Assembly (NCBI GenBank): GCA_002840565.1
Contig: PHBK01000026.1
Coordinates: 1 to 64,000 of the forward strand
Length of the DNA: 64,000 bases
From: Deltaproteobacteria bacterium HGW-Deltaproteobacteria-12
Lineage (GTDB): Bacteria; Desulfobacterota; Syntrophia; Syntrophales; Smithellaceae
Reading direction: 5' to 3'
A program made the position numbers and the translations under genes. Positions within the stretch are counted from its first letter, which is position 1. Each line of letters opens with the position of its first letter. This document shows, one piece after another, positions 24,179 through 33,579 of the stretch. Below the pieces are notes generated by a model that did not search any database, was not told where the DNA came from, and saw only the letters and a program-made list of their open reading frames with translations.

Positions 24179-25123
24179 ATGAAAATTTCAAAGCGTATGA
24201 CAGCTAAGGATGCCGTTGCGAAATTTATCAATGACGGCTCAAATGTAATGGTTGGCGGTTTTTTCCATTCCATATCCTATACTCTTACCCATGAAATAAT
24301 CAGACAGAAGAAAAAGGGCCTGACGATTTCCACAGCGAGTTTCAACGAACATGCAGATCTGTTGATCGGGGCAGGATGTGTGGACAGAATTGATACCTCC
24401 TATATTGGCATGGAGGTGTTTGGAGCATGTGAAAGTTTCCGGAGGTCCATAGAGAAAGGGATTCCGCATAAAGTCGAGCTTGAGGAATATTCGAACTTCG
24501 CAATGATGGCCCGCTACATGGCCGGCGCCCTGGGAATCCCCTATATGCCCGTTAATTCCATGAAGGGTTCCGATATGGTCAAAAATGCCGCGTGGATGGG
24601 CGATAACAAGGTTAAACTCATGAAGGATCCTTTTGGCTCCGGCTTTGAACATGTTTTAGTGCCGGCGCTTCAGCCGGAAATCGGTTATTTCCATGTTCAA
24701 CGCGCTGATGAGGAGGGTAATTGCCAGATGTGGGGCATTTGGGGGGATGCGCCCTGGAGCGAAAGGGCCTGCAAGAAGGTAATAGTTTCCTGTGAGGAGA
24801 TAGTTTCCCGCGAGATCATCGGAAGAGACTGCAATAGAACAATCCTGCCGGGATATAAGGTTGTTGCAGTCGTTCATGCGCCTTTCGGAGCCCACCCCAA
24901 GAACTGTCAGGGTTACTATGATGTGGATCGGCCATTCATCCGCAGTTACATTAAAGCGTCCAAAACAGTCGAAGGTTGGAAGAAATTCATGGATGAATGG
25001 GTTTACGGTGTTGCTGACAGGGACGAGTATCTGAAGAAATATATTAATACTTTCGGCATGCAGGAATTTTTAAATCTGAAAGCACGAGATTTCAATTCAT
25101 CATCCGTGAATTACGGCTACTAA
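24179..25123 (+). CDS. CoA-transferase subunit A, GctA-like (pair 3)
   Basis: Alpha subunit, 314 residues, starting after AGGAGGAAAAAG. It has MTAKDAVAKFINDGSNVMVGG at the N-terminus without the 40-residue extension of pairs 1 and 2, and a diverged core (STASFNEHADLLIGAGCVD in place of the GHTSTHDFQ block). It is therefore a distinct subfamily and probably uses a different substrate. Placement directly behind the radical enzyme genes suggests it loads or unloads CoA for that pathway, or opens a ring in the manner of IpdAB. Confidence 0.82.
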   Translation: MKISKRMTAKDAVAKFINDGSNVMVGGFFHSISYTLTHEIIRQKKKGLTISTASFNEHADLLIGAGCVDRIDTSYIGMEVFGACESFRRSIEKGIPHKVELEEYSNFAMMARYMAGALGIPYMPVNSMKGSDMVKNAAWMGDNKVKLMKDPFGSGFEHVLVPALQPEIGYFHVQRADEEGNCQMWGIWGDAPWSERACKKVIVSCEEIVSREIIGRDCNRTILPGYKVVAVVHAPFGAHPKNCQGYYDVDRPFIRSYIKASKTVEGWKKFMDEWVYGVADRDEYLKKYINTFGMQEFLNLKARDFNSSSVNYGY

Positions 25124-25136
25124 AGGAGGATTTACA

Positions 25137-25916
25137 ATGCCAAATAAATATACAGACTACACGCTGCAGGAAATGCAAGTGGTGGCTGCCGCGAGAGAAA
25201 TCAAGGACGGAGAACTGGTGATAGTTGGAACCGGTATGCCTCTCCTCGCTGCTAATCTGGCACAAAAGACCACCGCACCAAACCTCATTGCTATTTATGA
25301 GTCTGGCGTCTATGACAGCAAACCGATTGTTACACCATCTTCGGTCGTAGATTCCGTTCTCGTCCCCGGCAGCGCCCAGACGGGCGGTCTGATGGAAACG
25401 CTGGGTCCTGTGCATGCAGGCGACGTCGACGTTGGTTTTCTGGGTGGAGCGCAGATAGATAAATATGGCAATCTCAATACTCATGTCATTGGGAATTATC
25501 GTGCGCCCAAAGCACGGCTTCCCGGCAGTGGCGGAGGTAATGACATTGGGGCAGGGTGCAAGCGGACGATCGTCATGATGGCTCCTCATCTTAAGCATCG
25601 CTTCCCTGAAAAGGTCGATTTTAATACTACGCCTGGCTATTTTAACGGAGGCAAGGAAAGAGAAACCTATGGTTTCGTCGGGAAAGGCCCCAGTATTGTT
25701 ATTTCAAACATGGGTATCCTGCGTTTTGACGACGAAACAAAGGAAATGTACCTGGTATCTTACCATCCGGGTGTGACCATTGGGCAGATTAAAGAGAACA
25801 CAGGCTGGGACCTTAAGATTGCCAGGGATGTCCACGAGACGCAACTGCCCGATCCGGAATTCATTCGAATCCTGAGAGATGAGTGCGATCCGTCTGGGGT
25901 ATTCCTGAAAAAGTAA
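25137..25916 (+). CDS. CoA-transferase subunit B, GctB-like (pair 3)
   Basis: Beta subunit, 259 residues, with TGMPLLAANLAQKT, the presumed catalytic Glu in IYESGV, LGGAQIDKYGNLNT and RLPGSGGGND. The ATG follows AAAGGAGG. The Glu is kept, but the residues after it (YDSKPIV) differ from pairs 1 and 2, consistent with another substrate. A 140-base gap with no gene separates it from the 3-hydroxybutyryl-CoA dehydrogenase gene. Confidence 0.82.
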   Translation: MPNKYTDYTLQEMQVVAAAREIKDGELVIVGTGMPLLAANLAQKTTAPNLIAIYESGVYDSKPIVTPSSVVDSVLVPGSAQTGGLMETLGPVHAGDVDVGFLGGAQIDKYGNLNTHVIGNYRAPKARLPGSGGGNDIGAGCKRTIVMMAPHLKHRFPEKVDFNTTPGYFNGGKERETYGFVGKGPSIVISNMGILRFDDETKEMYLVSYHPGVTIGQIKENTGWDLKIARDVHETQLPDPEFIRILRDECDPSGVFLKK

Positions 25917-26056
25917 TAATTGCGAATCGTGACCATGGAAGATTCAGGATCTTCTGATCAAAATTGCTCAAGCTATCTAAATAGCAAGAGGGCATGGCCG
26001 AACTTTTGGACATAAAAAAACCTGAAAGCGTTAATGTCGCTTAGGAGGAAACTGTA

Positions 26057-26914
26057 ATGAGTGAAAAAATTGTTGTCATTGGAGCCGGAACGATGGGCGC
26101 AGGCATAGCTCAGATAGCTATTGAGGCCGGTTATGTTGTTAACATCGTCGATACGGAAATGGATTTTGTGAATCGAGGCATGGGGAATATCAATAAATTC
26201 CTGAAGAAAAAAGTTGAAAAGGGCAAGCTGACACAGGCCCAATACGATGATAATATTTCCCGCCTTTCGGGAACTAATAATACGGCCGAAGCCGTCGTGG
26301 ATGCTGTGATGGTCGTGGAAGCGGTCTTTGAAAAGTTTGAACTCAAAAAAGAAATATTTCAGAAGCTTGATTCTTTGTGTCCGCCCAATGTCATTCTGGC
26401 TAGCAACACGTCGACCCTTAGCATCACATCGATCGCAGCCGTTACCAACAATCCGGCCAGAGTAATCGGCACCCACTATTTCAGCCCTGTTCCGGCCATG
26501 CGGCTGGTGGAGGTTATTCGCGGAAAAGAAACCAGTGATGCGACAGCAAATAAGACCGTTGATATTTGCAAGAATTTTGGCAAGGTGCCTATTGTCGTCA
26601 AAGATATACCGGGCTTCATTGTTAACCGCTTCCTTTGTCTTATTTATAACGAAGCGGCAAACATGATTTCTAATGGCGATGCGGGCGCGAAAGAAATTGA
26701 CGAGGCCATGAAGCTGGGATGCAACTGGCCGATGGGCATCACCGAAATTATAGATTTGGCGGGCGTGGACGTTTGTGGCAACGCTATAGCGGCTATGTAT
26801 CAGATGACGGGGGAAGAGCGCTACAAACCATCTCCCTTGTTTGAAAAGATGATTGCCGGAAAGAAGCTCGGGCGAAAGACAGGAGAAGGCTTTTACAAGT
26901 ACGATACCAATTAG
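26057..26914 (+). CDS. hbd: 3-hydroxybutyryl-CoA dehydrogenase (Hbd/PaaH type)
   Basis: NAD-dependent oxidation of (S)-3-hydroxyacyl-CoA to 3-oxoacyl-CoA in beta-oxidation. The 285-residue protein has the Rossmann motif VVIGAGTMGAGIA, ASNTSTLSITSIA with the catalytic-site Ser/Asn, GTHYFSPVPAMRLVE with the catalytic His, and PGFIVNRFLC. The C-terminal GEGFYKY tail is typical of single-domain bacterial and clostridial Hbd. The ATG follows TAGGAGG. It is followed by a thiolase gene, giving the last two beta-oxidation steps in one operon. Confidence 0.93.
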   Translation: MSEKIVVIGAGTMGAGIAQIAIEAGYVVNIVDTEMDFVNRGMGNINKFLKKKVEKGKLTQAQYDDNISRLSGTNNTAEAVVDAVMVVEAVFEKFELKKEIFQKLDSLCPPNVILASNTSTLSITSIAAVTNNPARVIGTHYFSPVPAMRLVEVIRGKETSDATANKTVDICKNFGKVPIVVKDIPGFIVNRFLCLIYNEAANMISNGDAGAKEIDEAMKLGCNWPMGITEIIDLAGVDVCGNAIAAMYQMTGEERYKPSPLFEKMIAGKKLGRKTGEGFYKYDTN

Positions 26915-26949
26915 AGCCTTCGATGAGCCAAATAAAGAAAGGAAAAGCG

Positions 26950-28170
26950 ATGGAAAGCAGAGAAGTTGTTTTTGTTGAAGCCGTTAGGACGGCATTCGGA
27001 AGACTGGGTGGCAGTCTGAAAGACTTTACGGCAGAGGCGTTGGGGAGCCTTGCCCTGAAAGGTCTCGTTGATAAATCAAAAATATGTGAGAGGGGCGTCG
27101 TGGATTCGGTTTTTGCCGGTTCGGCTTTTCACATGTCCCATGCTATAAGTCCTGCCCGGTGGATTACGCTGGATGCGGGTCTACCGTTGACCACGCAGGC
27201 ATCATTCATAGAGGTTCAGTGCGGATCTTCCATCGATTGCATCAACCATGCTGCCTGGAAAATTGTTTCCAATCATGCTGATACCATAATTGCCGGTGGC
27301 ATGGAATCATTCAGTCAGCTTCCCTTTAAATTTTCTTCGAGTACGGCCCCATACCGCATCACCCCGCCAAGGCTTCTTGATTACCAGTTACAACCAAAGC
27401 CTAAAGAAGGACGAGCTTATGCTCCCTTTGAAATGGGGCTTACGGCGGAGAATTTACAGGCGATGTACGGGATATCACGACAGGAGCAGGATGATTTCGC
27501 CTTTCGTAGTCAGACACTTGCCAAAAAGGCTATGGAGGCAGGTTATTTCGAGGATGAAATCATAACGGTTTCGATATCACAGGGAAAGAAAAAACCTCCC
27601 ATCGAGTTTAGAAAGGATGAACATCCGCGGTTGTCAAGTCTGGAAGATCTTGCAAAATTGCCATCAGCCTTCAAGAAAGACGGTACGGTTACAGCCGGCA
27701 ATTCTTCCGGTCTCAATGATGGCGCATCGTTTGTGCTGATGATGACCAAAGAAAAAGCCCGGGAATATGGATATAAACCAATGGCAAAATGGATCTGTGG
27801 TTCCGAGTATGCAGTTGATCCATCAATCATGGGAATAGCTCCAGCGTATGCTATACCGGTTGCATTGAAACGGGCGGGGCTGAGACTATCCGATATTGAT
27901 GTCCTTGAATGCAATGAAGCCTTTGCGGTCCAAAATCTGGCCGTTATAAGAGAGCTGGAGAAACAAACCGGCGAAAAGGTAAATATGGACAAATGGAACC
28001 CACTGGGTGGTGCTATCGCTTTCGGGCATGCCAACGGTGCCTCCGGCGCCCGGATTGGTATGTTTGCCATGAGGCAGCTAATGCGAACGGGAGGTAAATA
28101 TGGATTGTTTACATCTTGTTGCGGAGGCGGGCAGGGCATCGTCAGCATTATAGAAAATTTACAGAGGTAA
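26950..28170 (+). CDS. acetyl-CoA acyltransferase (thiolase)
   Basis: Cleaves 3-oxoacyl-CoA with CoA to acetyl-CoA. From the ATG at 26950 (AAAGGAAAA upstream) the 406 residues hold the nucleophilic Cys in VQCGSSIDC (about residue 89), CNEAFAVQN, the catalytic His in GHANGASGARI, and the second Cys in SCCGGGQG. The usual GHP-x-GxTG motif is here GHANGASG. It closes the operon that begins at 19972; a perfect hairpin terminator follows 32 bases after the stop. Confidence 0.92.
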   Translation: MESREVVFVEAVRTAFGRLGGSLKDFTAEALGSLALKGLVDKSKICERGVVDSVFAGSAFHMSHAISPARWITLDAGLPLTTQASFIEVQCGSSIDCINHAAWKIVSNHADTIIAGGMESFSQLPFKFSSSTAPYRITPPRLLDYQLQPKPKEGRAYAPFEMGLTAENLQAMYGISRQEQDDFAFRSQTLAKKAMEAGYFEDEIITVSISQGKKKPPIEFRKDEHPRLSSLEDLAKLPSAFKKDGTVTAGNSSGLNDGASFVLMMTKEKAREYGYKPMAKWICGSEYAVDPSIMGIAPAYAIPVALKRAGLRLSDIDVLECNEAFAVQNLAVIRELEKQTGEKVNMDKWNPLGGAIAFGHANGASGARIGMFAMRQLMRTGGKYGLFTSCCGGGQGIVSIIENLQR

Positions 28171-28201
28171 AAATTGGTATCCGGATAACCGAGTTCATAT
28201 G

Positions 28202-28240
28202 AAAATCACACTCCCTACCCGTGGTCGGGAGTGTGATTTT
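28202..28240. terminator. intrinsic terminator after the BcrCBAD-like operon
   Basis: AAAATCACACTCCC and GGGAGTGTGATTTT form a perfect 14-bp stem around an 11-base loop; the T-rich ends make it effective on both strands. The rest of the gap to 28488 holds no gene that I can support. Confidence 0.85.
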
Positions 28241-28488
28241 ATGCTGGAAGAACTATAAACGATTTTCTAACCGGTCGGACCTGCAACAACGGGTGTCTTA
28301 ATGAATAGTGTGTGCGTGCCTATTAGATTTCTTCAAGGCAAGAGCAACAAAAGAGCGAATCTTAATAAAAGCAAACCCGGGAAGGGAGGTGAATCTTGGC
28401 GGACATATCGATAGTTTGGTTGTCAGAATCGCAGTAAGTTGGAAAATGTTACTATGTATCAAAAAGTAAAGGAGAAAATGAGAAAATA

Positions 28489-29802
28489 ATGAAGAGATTT
28501 TGGTTAGTTTTGTTATCACTGGCGCTGGTTATGGCCTTGAGTGCATCGGCCTTCGCGGTTGATGTAAAGTTCAGCGGCGATTTTTATGCCGCTGGTATGT
28601 ATCTGGATAAAACGACTGTTAAGAAAGACACCGCGACAGATGGTCCGAGCACGGCTTTCTATTTTCAGAGACTGCGCTTACAAACGGATTTTATTGTCTC
28701 TCCCGGGCTTTCGCTGACCACGCGTGCCGACATCATGGAAAGAGCTTGGGGTGCGGCAAGAAGCGTGCCCGGCGCTCCTGCCCCGCTGTCTGAGGGAACT
28801 GCTGCAGAAAATCAAAACATCGCTTTTGACAGAGTATATGTCACTTTAGCGACACAAATTGGTTCATTTAGTGCTGGTTATATTCCGAATTCCGGATGGG
28901 GAACAAATTTTGGAAATAACTTCGATCAGCAGGGAGGCGTCTCTTATTACAACTCCATCGGCAAAGTGTGGTTCGGAGCCGCAATAACTAAAGCTTCTGA
29001 AAACAGCCGCACAGCATTAAACGCCGCCGTTAACTACAGTGACGGTGATACCGACCAGTATTATGCTTACGTCGGTTACAGCGATAAAAACTTCACGGTT
29101 GCCGTACTTTATGATTATTGGTTAGATGCATCTACCCGACCCGCTTTAAACTACAAGGCGGCTGCACATTATGTGATCCCCTATTTCACTGCTAAGTTCG
29201 GCCCCATTGCAGCAGAAGGCGAACTGTACTACGTATTCGGCAAGCAGGCAAAAAATGATTCCGGTGTCGGAGATGTTACTATAAACGAAATAAACGTATA
29301 TCTTTCTGCTGTAGCAACATTTGGCCCGGTTTACGTAGGCGGTACCTTTGCTTATGTAATGGGTGATGATCCGACCACAACGGATAAGGCTGAAGGCGGC
29401 TGGGCGGCCGGTGGAGCTGCTTTTAATCCCTGCTTGATTTTATGGAATTACGACCTTACTTTCTGGTCTGGAGCAATTACCGGACACGGTGGTAGCTCTA
29501 ACAGCAATGCAATGAGCAATGCCTGGTTCTATCAAGTCAAAGGCGGTGTAAAACCGACTGATAAGCTGGACATTATGGCTTCTGCCTCATATGCAACTGC
29601 TGATAAAGTTGTTGCCGGCTGGGTTTCCAAAGATTACGGTTATGAAATTGACGTAGTCGGAACTTACAAAATTACCAATAACCTGTCTTATATGCTGGGC
29701 CTTGGTTACCTGATCACCGGCGATTATTTCAAAGGAACAAATAACGCGGCCAAAGTCGCAAATGACTACCTGGTGATCAACAAGCTGACTTTTACCTTCT
29801 AA
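28489..29802 (+). CDS. outer-membrane beta-barrel porin-like protein
   Basis: A 437-residue protein with a clear signal peptide (cleavage after ASAFA, about residue 23), then alternating amphipathic strands rich in Tyr, Gly and Asn throughout and a C-terminal strand ending LTFTF, the aromatic end recognised by BamA. It would form a passive diffusion channel, perhaps with 14-18 strands, in the outer membrane. AAAGGAG lies 14 bases before the ATG, slightly distant. It stands alone between two terminators and beside the catabolic operons, so it may admit their substrate; this is inference. Confidence 0.8.
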   Translation: MKRFWLVLLSLALVMALSASAFAVDVKFSGDFYAAGMYLDKTTVKKDTATDGPSTAFYFQRLRLQTDFIVSPGLSLTTRADIMERAWGAARSVPGAPAPLSEGTAAENQNIAFDRVYVTLATQIGSFSAGYIPNSGWGTNFGNNFDQQGGVSYYNSIGKVWFGAAITKASENSRTALNAAVNYSDGDTDQYYAYVGYSDKNFTVAVLYDYWLDASTRPALNYKAAAHYVIPYFTAKFGPIAAEGELYYVFGKQAKNDSGVGDVTINEINVYLSAVATFGPVYVGGTFAYVMGDDPTTTDKAEGGWAAGGAAFNPCLILWNYDLTFWSGAITGHGGSSNSNAMSNAWFYQVKGGVKPTDKLDIMASASYATADKVVAGWVSKDYGYEIDVVGTYKITNNLSYMLGLGYLITGDYFKGTNNAAKVANDYLVINKLTFTF

Positions 29803-29830
29803 GAACAGCTGTTGAAAGTTTAATCTTTAG

Positions 29831-29863
29831 CCTCGTGAGGAAACCGGCAAATTCCTCATGAGG
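29831..29863 (+). terminator. hairpin after the porin gene
   Basis: CCTCGTGAGGAA and TTCCTCATGAGG form a 12-bp stem with one G-U pair and a 9-base loop, 29 bases after the porin stop. It has no T run, so it may be an RNA-stabilising 3' hairpin instead of a terminator. Confidence 0.45.
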
Positions 29864-29955
29864 ATGAAGAAAGAAGGTTGCTAATTACAAATTCACTAGA
29901 GGAGAGAGATGTTGAACTATTATTTCATCTCCCCAGATAATGTCCTGACAATAAG

Positions 29956-29990
29956 AAGGAGGCTGTCCACAAAAACAGCCTCCTTATTTA
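29956..29990 (+). terminator. intrinsic terminator before the NtrB-like gene
   Basis: AAGGAGGCTGT and ACAGCCTCCTT pair over 11 bp with an 8-base loop, followed by ATTTAAT. It probably ends the porin transcript. From here to 30249 there is no gene that I can support; TTGACG-N17-TATTCC near 30140-30170 is a weak promoter candidate for the kinase gene. Confidence 0.65.
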
Positions 29991-30249
29991 ATCTCTATTC
30001 TTCAAAAAGATTTCTAAATCATATTTTAATGAAAGCTCGCATTAACCGGTCACGGGATGATTTGTTTCTGTTCAGATAAGTAAATGAGATTAAGTGGCAT
30101 TCCATGTAACATGCAGGTGTACATTTGGGTCGTTAGACTTGACGCGGAAATATTTTTGGAGTATTCCTTTAACGCTATTTATTACCTTACATTTATATTT
30201 CTGCACTCGGATATAAAGGTAAATATCAGAATAGACTTTTGAGACATTT

Positions 30250-31917
30250 ATGGCATCGAATAAAGAGCTTTTAAAAAAAAATAATCATCTGAAAGACGAA
30301 CTAGAGAAAAAAGGACTGATGTTGTCCTCGATCTTTAGAATCAATCAGTTGCTGAATCGCACTACCAATCGCGAAAAGGTTCTTCAGGCAATTCTGGATG
30401 AGTCTCATAGAATATTTGGTCTTACACGGTCTTTGATTTTATTGATCAATAAGGCAGAAAACAAGCTGGAAGCCAAGTATTGCATCGGTTTTTCACCCAT
30501 AGAGGAGAAAGTAGCCTTTACCCAGCCTCTCTGCATGAAGACCCAAATATGTCTGGAAACAATAGTCGCGAAGACTGGGAAGCTTATCTATATTAGCGAC
30601 ATTAAAAATGATTCCACCATATTAACTGAATTTGACCGGAGGAAGGAAAAATTCTGGAATAGGGTTTCTTATATCGCCGCCCCGCTGAAGATTAACCGTG
30701 AAATCATAGGTGTTATTGAAGGAGACAGAATCACCCAGAAGTTGGCTCTTTCCAAAAGCGATATGAAATTGTTTCAATCCTTTGCCAATCAGGCTAGCAT
30801 CATTCTGGAAAACGCCCGTTTATTTGAGCAGATCGTGGCAGAAAGGAGATTCACGGAAAATATCCTGGAGAATGTGCCGGCTGGGATATTAACCGTAGAT
30901 AAGTCCAAGAGAATCAATTCGATCAACCGGATGGCGGAGGAGATCCTAAAAAAGAAAAGGCGGAGAGTTTTAGGAAAGCCCTTTTCCCAAATCTTAGAAG
31001 ATGACTTTGTCAATATGCTGAATGACAACATCGATAATCATAACACGCCAAAACATATTGAGGTTGTGAAAAAGGAAAAGAATGGCAGGAAGAAAGTTTA
31101 TGGAGTAACTTCGTCACTCTTGAATAATTTATCTGGTATTGACACAGGTGCAATCATGGTGAGCCATGACGTGACAGATCTCAAGCAGACTGAGGCCATG
31201 TTGTGGCGCTGTGAACAACTCCAATCTCTTGGTCGAATGTCTGCCAGTATCGCCCATGAAATCAGAAATCCATTGGCAAGCATTAACTTCAATGTTCAAC
31301 TCCTGTCCAAAAAAATAATCTACAACAAGGAGATGCAGCGTATATCGAACAACGTTCTGGAAGGGATCGATAGAATCAAAACGACCATCAAACGAACCCT
31401 GGATTTTTCCAAGGATCTTAAGCCATTAATGTCATATGGATACATCTATGATGTCATAGCAGACTCCATTTCTCTCATTGCACCACAACTGAAAACTCAA
31501 TCGATAGAAATAAAAACTGATCTTTGCGCAGGCATCCCCAAATTATTATATGACCATCACCAGCTGCGAACTGTTTTTGTGAATCTGCTGATTAATGCTG
31601 CAGAAGCAATGCCCAAAGGAGGCACTATACTAGTCCAGGGCAGGATAGAGGGGGAAAAGATTTTTTCCGGTGCCAAGTGGCTCCAAATGACTGTAAAGGA
31701 TGATGGGATAGGTATCCCTAAGGAAACTGTTAAAATGGTTTTTGATCCTTTTTTTACGACTAAAAAAGAAGGAACAGGACTGGGTTTATCCATCGTCTGT
31801 AAAATTCTGGAACATCATAACGCATTAATCGAAATCAGGAGCAGGCAGGGCAGAGGCACCGCTGTCCATATAAAATTTCCGTTAATTAAAGGAAGTAACG
31901 GCAATGGCACGTTATAA
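30250..31917 (+). CDS. NtrB-like sensor histidine kinase (GAF-PAS)
   Basis: Cytoplasmic kinase of 555 residues. A short coiled coil leads to a GAF domain (about 30-185), then a PAS domain (about 195-310), a HisKA domain with the phospho-His in SIAHEIRNPLASI (about 335), and an HATPase domain with NLLINAAEAMP, DDGIGIP and GTGLGLSI. There are no membrane segments, so the GAF or PAS domain reads an internal signal, possibly a catabolic acyl-CoA or aromatic. It overlaps the sigma-54 activator gene by 14 bases, making them a cognate pair. Confidence 0.92.
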   Translation: MASNKELLKKNNHLKDELEKKGLMLSSIFRINQLLNRTTNREKVLQAILDESHRIFGLTRSLILLINKAENKLEAKYCIGFSPIEEKVAFTQPLCMKTQICLETIVAKTGKLIYISDIKNDSTILTEFDRRKEKFWNRVSYIAAPLKINREIIGVIEGDRITQKLALSKSDMKLFQSFANQASIILENARLFEQIVAERRFTENILENVPAGILTVDKSKRINSINRMAEEILKKKRRRVLGKPFSQILEDDFVNMLNDNIDNHNTPKHIEVVKKEKNGRKKVYGVTSSLLNNLSGIDTGAIMVSHDVTDLKQTEAMLWRCEQLQSLGRMSASIAHEIRNPLASINFNVQLLSKKIIYNKEMQRISNNVLEGIDRIKTTIKRTLDFSKDLKPLMSYGYIYDVIADSISLIAPQLKTQSIEIKTDLCAGIPKLLYDHHQLRTVFVNLLINAAEAMPKGGTILVQGRIEGEKIFSGAKWLQMTVKDDGIGIPKETVKMVFDPFFTTKKEGTGLGLSIVCKILEHHNALIEIRSRQGRGTAVHIKFPLIKGSNGNGTL

Positions 31918-33274
31918 AATTCTAATCATTGATGACGATAATCTTTTGACAGAATCTATTAAAGATGTCTTGGCGGATAAGTACGATATAATGATTGCCG
32001 GCACGGGTGAAGAAGCCATCAAGATATTGAAAAAAAACCGTTCAGACCTGGCTCTCCTGGATATAATGCTTCCTGGCATTGACGGCATTGAAACGCTCAG
32101 ATTGATTCGTAAGCTTAACATTGATGTGGAGGTAATTATGATGACCGCCCATGAAGACGTCAAATCGGTCATTACCGCCATGAAAATGGGAGCTTTTCAT
32201 TATCTTGTCAAGCCCCTTGATATTGATGAACTGGAAGTGAATATGGAAAAGGCGCTGGAGAATTTGAAGCTGAAACGGGAGCTCAGTGAGATTCGCAGCC
32301 AGAGAGCTTTGGAATTCGATATTAGTAACATCATTGCTCAGAGCTCGGGAATGGTTGCCGCAATGAAAATAGCCAGAACTGTTTCTCAAAGCTACGATAC
32401 GACGGCTATTCTGGAGGGTGAAACCGGAACCGGCAAAGAAGTAATAGCCAAGGTGATACACTATGGAAGTGATCGATGTGAGAAGCCATTTATCAGTATT
32501 AATTGCGGCGCCATAAGCAAAGACTTGGCAGAGAGCGAGCTTTTTGGCTATGAAAAGGGAACATTTACCGGTGGGCTCCAGAGCGGAAAGAAGGGTAAAT
32601 GTGAGATGGCGGACCACGGGACTTTATTCCTCGATGAAATAACCGAATTATTGCCTTCCGCTCAGGTCAAACTCCTGCGGTTCATGGAGGAGCGCGAGTT
32701 TTATAGAGTGGGAGGTACAGAAAAAATTAAAGTAGATGTTCGAGTTATCGCTGCTACGAATCAATCGCTGGAAGAAGCGGTCAGCAAGAAAACTTTTCGG
32801 GAAGATCTTTATTATCGTTTAAACATAGCCAGGATCTTTTTGCCGCCTTTACGGGATCGCAGCGAGGACATAATACCCCTGGCCATGTCCTTCATGAGAC
32901 AGTTGAATGAAAAATTTGGAAAACAGTTTAAAACCATATCGCCGGATGCCAAAAAAATCTTTCTGAATTATCAATGGCCGGGCAATGTACGCGAATTGCG
33001 TAATACGATTGAACGAGTTCTGCTTGTTGAAATGGACAGCCAAATAACGGCGGAGCATCTCCGGTTTTTAAAGAAAACGGCCCCTGTGTTATCGACTCAT
33101 CACGCAGAGAGTAATCAAGTAATGGAGAGTGGCATTCGTTTAAATGAAAATATCGAGAATCTTATCAGGGAGGCCTTGCTGAAATCCGCCGGAAATAAAA
33201 CACTTGCCGCTAAATCGCTGGGTATTACCAGATCACAGCTTCTCTATCGAATCAAGAAAATATCTAATAAATAG
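31904..33274 (+). CDS. NtrC-family sigma-54-dependent response regulator
   Basis: Activates sigma-54 promoters after phosphorylation. The 456-residue protein has a receiver domain with Asp53 in LLDIMLPG, a AAA+ domain (about 145-370) with Walker A GETGTGKE, the sigma-54 contact loop GTFTGG, and Walker B LFLDEI. A C-terminal Fis-type helix-turn-helix holds NKTLAAKSLGITRSQLLYRI. The contact loop differs from the usual GAFTGA at positions 2 and 6 but keeps the essential Phe and Thr. It sits between the three sigma-54 promoters at 19783, 33523 and 35706, which are its natural targets. Confidence 0.93.
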   Translation: MARYKILIIDDDNLLTESIKDVLADKYDIMIAGTGEEAIKILKKNRSDLALLDIMLPGIDGIETLRLIRKLNIDVEVIMMTAHEDVKSVITAMKMGAFHYLVKPLDIDELEVNMEKALENLKLKRELSEIRSQRALEFDISNIIAQSSGMVAAMKIARTVSQSYDTTAILEGETGTGKEVIAKVIHYGSDRCEKPFISINCGAISKDLAESELFGYEKGTFTGGLQSGKKGKCEMADHGTLFLDEITELLPSAQVKLLRFMEEREFYRVGGTEKIKVDVRVIAATNQSLEEAVSKKTFREDLYYRLNIARIFLPPLRDRSEDIIPLAMSFMRQLNEKFGKQFKTISPDAKKIFLNYQWPGNVRELRNTIERVLLVEMDSQITAEHLRFLKKTAPVLSTHHAESNQVMESGIRLNENIENLIREALLKSAGNKTLAAKSLGITRSQLLYRIKKISNK

Positions 33275-33522
33275 AATCAGGTAGGTTGAAAAGGGAAAAA
33301 ATTCTCTGACCACATTATTCAATGAATGAATTTATACAATAATGCATAATTGCCCTCCGTGCATCTAAGCTTCTGATATAATGTCGTTATTTTTATAGCG
33401 CAATCCATTTTTGATTCAATAAACCTGCTAATAATGAATAATATTATTCAGTGCGATGGAAAAAATAAACAGCTTTGATGGAAAAGTATTGTGATTCAGC
33501 GACTTAAGGCGTTAATTCGATG

Positions 33523-33538
33523 TGGCATGTTTAATGCT
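33523..33538 (+). promoter_or_regulatory. sigma-54 promoter upstream of the GldA-like gene
   Basis: TGGCATGTTTAATGCT has GG and GC spaced correctly for -24/-12, 42 bases before the ATG at 33580. It is almost identical to the promoter at 35706 (TGGCATGTTTAGTGCA). The AT-rich 305-base gap (33275-33579) also contains repeated TTCAATGAATGAA-like and ATCATTCAATAAT motifs that may be activator sites. Confidence 0.75.
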
Positions 33539-33579
33539 AATAGTATCATTCAATAATAAAACGGAAGGAGGAAACAGCA

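Noticed and set aside
28420-28445. TTGGTTGTCAGAATCGCA as a sigma-54 promoter for the porin
   Set aside because: The spacing between GG and GC is one base too long and the -24 block lacks GCA.
29909-30079. 56-codon frame behind a good GGAG site (MLNYYFISPDN...)
   Set aside because: The strong terminator at 29956-29990 lies inside the frame, and the protein looks random; the site may simply be a purine-rich stretch.
30105-30130. TGGCATTCC...CATGCA as another sigma-54 promoter before the NtrB-like gene
   Set aside because: The GG and GC elements are 17 bases apart instead of 12.
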